Both the position numbers and the translations under genes were made by a program. A stretch of DNA of 64,000 nt. Source: Ancylobacter tetraedralis (GTDB lineage Bacteria > Pseudomonadota > Alphaproteobacteria > Rhizobiales > Xanthobacteraceae). This document shows, piece after piece, positions 62,405 to 64,000 of this stretch; position 1 is the first letter of the stretch, and each line of letters begins with the position of its first letter. A model generated the notes under the pieces. That model was given only the letters and a program-made list of their open reading frames with translations. It did not search any database and was not told the origin of the DNA. The stretch lies in NCBI RefSeq assembly GCF_014195655.1, contig NZ_JACICD010000005.1, positions 62,001-126,000 on the forward strand, given 5' to 3'.

Positions 62405-63244
62405 CTATGATATGGGCGTATCGTGCCCGTCAACAACCCGCGCAAATACCAGTACGTCGACGCGCAGGGCCCCCGCGCGCATCAGCGCCTTGGCGCAGGC
62501 GTCGATCGTGGCGCCGGTGGTCAGCACGTCGTCGACCAGCACCAGTCGACGGCCCCGCAATTCCGCGCGCATCGTCTCCGGCACGATGAAGGCACCGGCG
62601 ACATTCTGCGCGCGGGCGGCGCGGTCGAGGCCGACCTGCGGCGTGGTCGCGCGGGCGCGCCTCAGCCAATCCGCCCGCACGGGCACGCCGCTCGCGGCGG
62701 CCACGCCCCGCGCCAGCAGCATGGACTGGTTGAAGCGGCGCTTCCACAGCCGGAGCGGATGCAGCGGCACCGGCACCAGCGCACCGGCCTCGGCGAGGAT
62801 GTCCGCGCCGGCCCGCGCCATCATCCGCGCCATGGGCGCGGCGACATCGAGCCGGTCGGCATATTTCAGCGCATGGATGATGTCGCGGGAGACGTCGCCG
62901 AAGACCGCCACCGCCCGCGCCCGCCCATAGGCCGGCGGACGGGCGAACGCGGCCTCGCTGACCACCGGCCCCGTCGTGCCAAATGTTTCGTATTCATGCG
63001 TGAGCGGAATGCCCAGCCGGTCGCAATAGGGCCGCTCGATAAACCGCACGCGGCTCCAGCACGGCGCGCACAGGCAACCCGGTTCGCCCACCGCGGCGCG
63101 GCAGGCCATGCAGATCGGGGGAAGCGCGAGATCGACCAGCCCTCGCGTCCACATCCGTCCCATGCCGAGCCACCGCCCAGCGCGCAGGCCGAGCCTGCGC
63201 AGGCCCAGCGTGCGTTGCCGTTCGGGCGCGAGGGGGTTGTCCAT
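62405..63244 (-). CDS. ComF-family phosphoribosyltransferase-like protein
   Basis: The 279-residue protein has an N-terminal cysteine cluster (PPICMACRAAVGEPGCLCAPCW), then the PRTase-like domain with LVPVPLHPLRLWKRRFNQSMLLARGVA and the PRPP-type motif LVLVDDVLTTGATIDACAKAL. ComF proteins take part in DNA uptake, although their biochemical role is poorly defined. The ATG at 63244 is chosen, and longer frames are Arg-rich noise. Confidence 0.93.
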   Translation of the reverse strand: MDNPLAPERQRTLGLRRLGLRAGRWLGMGRMWTRGLVDLALPPICMACRAAVGEPGCLCAPCWSRVRFIERPYCDRLGIPLTHEYETFGTTGPVVSEAAFARPPAYGRARAVAVFGDVSRDIIHALKYADRLDVAAPMARMMARAGADILAEAGALVPVPLHPLRLWKRRFNQSMLLARGVAAASGVPVRADWLRRARATTPQVGLDRAARAQNVAGAFIVPETMRAELRGRRLVLVDDVLTTGATIDACAKALMRAGALRVDVLVFARVVDGHDTPIS

Positions 63245-63375
63245 GGACACCAGCCTACCATGTGTGCAGCGGCACCGTCGCTGCGGCTCCACGCGGCATC
63301 GCGCTCCCGATTGCGGGAGCACGGCTTTGACCCGCCGCGGCCGCCGCCCTATGGCTCTCGCCCGAGGAGCATCGC

Positions 63376-64000
63376 ATGTCCACACCCCCGAGTTCCACAC
63401 CCCCGAGTTCCGCCCACCCGAGTTCCGCCCACCCGAGTTCGGGCGTCGTCGACATCTTCGATTCCCGCGCGCTCGCCGCGCGCCGCCGCCGCGCGCTGGC
63501 GCTGGGGCCGGAAACGTTTCTCATCGACCGGGTGGCGGAAGACCTGGCCGACCGGCTCGGCGCGGTGAAGCGGCAATTCGCGACGGCGGTAGACCTCGGC
63601 ACCCCGACCTCCGCGCTGGCCGCCGCGCTGGCCGGCTCGGGCATGGTGGAAAGGCTCCTTGCCGCCGGCCCCTCTGAGCGGGCGGATGTGGACGTGGTGG
63701 CGGACCCGGAAGCCCTGCCCTTCGCGCCCGAATCGCTCGATCTCGTGGTATCGGCCCTCGCCCTGCAGACGGTGAACGACCTGCCCGGGCAACTCGCGCA
63801 GATCCGCCGCGCCTTGCGGCCGGACGGGCTGCTGCTCGCCGCCTTTTTCGGCTCGGGCACGCTGGCCGAGCTGCGCGAGGCGTTCGCGGTGGCCGAGAGC
63901 GAGACGCTGGGCGGCATCTCGCCGCGCGTCGCCCCTTTCGCGGACCTGCGCGACCTCGGCGGCCTGCTGCAGCGCGCCGGCCTCGCTTTGCCGGTGGCGG
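63376..64000 (+). CDS. SAM-dependent methyltransferase, BioC/NDUFAF5-like (runs off the window)
   Basis: At least 208 residues are encoded. After a repeated N-terminus come VVDIFDSRALAARRRRALALGPETFLIDRVAEDLADRL and a class I methyltransferase core (TAVDLGTPTSALAAAL, VVADPEALPFAPESLDLVVSALALQTVNDLPGQLAQIRRALRPDGLLLAAFFGSGTLAELREAF). This is the arrangement of alphaproteobacterial NDUFAF5/BioC-like enzymes. DLG-T-P-T departs from the usual DLGCG-x-G SAM loop. GAGGAG at 63364-63369 supports the start. It is divergent from comF. The 3' end is not in the window. Confidence 0.88.
   Translation, partial: MSTPPSSTPPSSAHPSSAHPSSGVVDIFDSRALAARRRRALALGPETFLIDRVAEDLADRLGAVKRQFATAVDLGTPTSALAAALAGSGMVERLLAAGPSERADVDVVADPEALPFAPESLDLVVSALALQTVNDLPGQLAQIRRALRPDGLLLAAFFGSGTLAELREAFAVAESETLGGISPRVAPFADLRDLGGLLQRAGLALPVA
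63382..63441 (+). repeat. Four 15-bp units encoding TPPSS/AHPSS
   Basis: The start of the methyltransferase gene is two ACACCCCCGAGTTCC units followed by two GCCCACCCGAGTTC units, encoding four in-frame pentapeptides. It looks like recent slippage expansion at the N-terminus. Confidence 0.88.

Overview
The window is about 64 kb of GC-rich (third-position GC-biased), densely packed bacterial chromosome. Gene content and order point to an alphaproteobacterium of the Hyphomicrobiales (Rhizobiales). The evidence is the run lysC-ptsP-prfA-prmC-DUF4167, an IalB-family protein, a PhaR/PhaA/PhaB locus, a ROSE-type leader on an hsp20 gene, and the ffh-rpsP-rimM-trmD-rplS series. A Xanthobacteraceae-like genome (Ancylobacter, Starkeya, Xanthobacter) is my guess and is not proven by the sequence. 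No rRNA, convincing tRNA, CRISPR array, prophage or transposase was seen. This is core chromosome rather than an island.

Layout. 1-1770: heat-shock hsp20 behind a sigma-32-like promoter and a three-hairpin ROSE-like RNA thermometer, then a convergent proline-rich exported protein. 2091-8577: gltBD glutamate synthase from a near-consensus promoter. 8623-8762: four tandem 35-bp repeats. 8769-11822: mltB-type lytic transglycosylase and an SGNH-like exported protein. 12140-18482: galU, a DUF2267 protein, clpB, an MFS transporter and ubiG. 18662-24337: lysC, ptsP, prfA, prmC. 24922-31471: DUF4167, MOSC, RNA ligase-like phosphodiesterase, DUF1232, IalB, glyoxalase II, cupin and a drug/metabolite transporter. 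31648-34586: phaB-phaA with divergent phaR. 34634-40440: an EAL/degenerate-GGDEF protein, an alpha/beta-hydrolase lipoprotein, rpmF, mtgA, a prenyl synthase and a small exported protein. 40650-50782: leuB, leuD and leuC, all on the minus strand but separated by a GMC dehydrogenase pair, glyoxalase I, RHH, RidA, cytochrome b561, a zincin, GNAT and small-protein genes. 51342-56278: rplS-trmD-rimM-rpsP-ffh (transcribed from ffh toward rplS) flanked by small genes. 56430-64000: an atypical pyruvate kinase, ccmCDG, an Ivy-like lysozyme inhibitor, DUF1178, nitrilase, grxC, comF and the start of a methyltransferase.

Together the genes cover nitrogen assimilation (GltBD plus the PtsP nitrogen phosphotransferase branch), leucine synthesis, the first two steps of polyhydroxybutyrate synthesis and their regulator, translation and protein targeting, cytochrome c maturation, methylglyoxal detoxification (both glyoxalases) and envelope maintenance. 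The most informative non-coding signals are the sigma-32/ROSE leader (5-125), an Irr-type iron-control palindrome over the -10 of the cytochrome b561 gene (47201-47215), an FNR/FixK-like box upstream of clpB (16385-16398), a set of perfect palindromic terminators, and GC-rich REP-like palindromes on both sides of rpsP and after lysC. I found no clear candidate for a wholly new multi-gene system. The best leads are regulatory elements and enzymes with altered catalytic sites.
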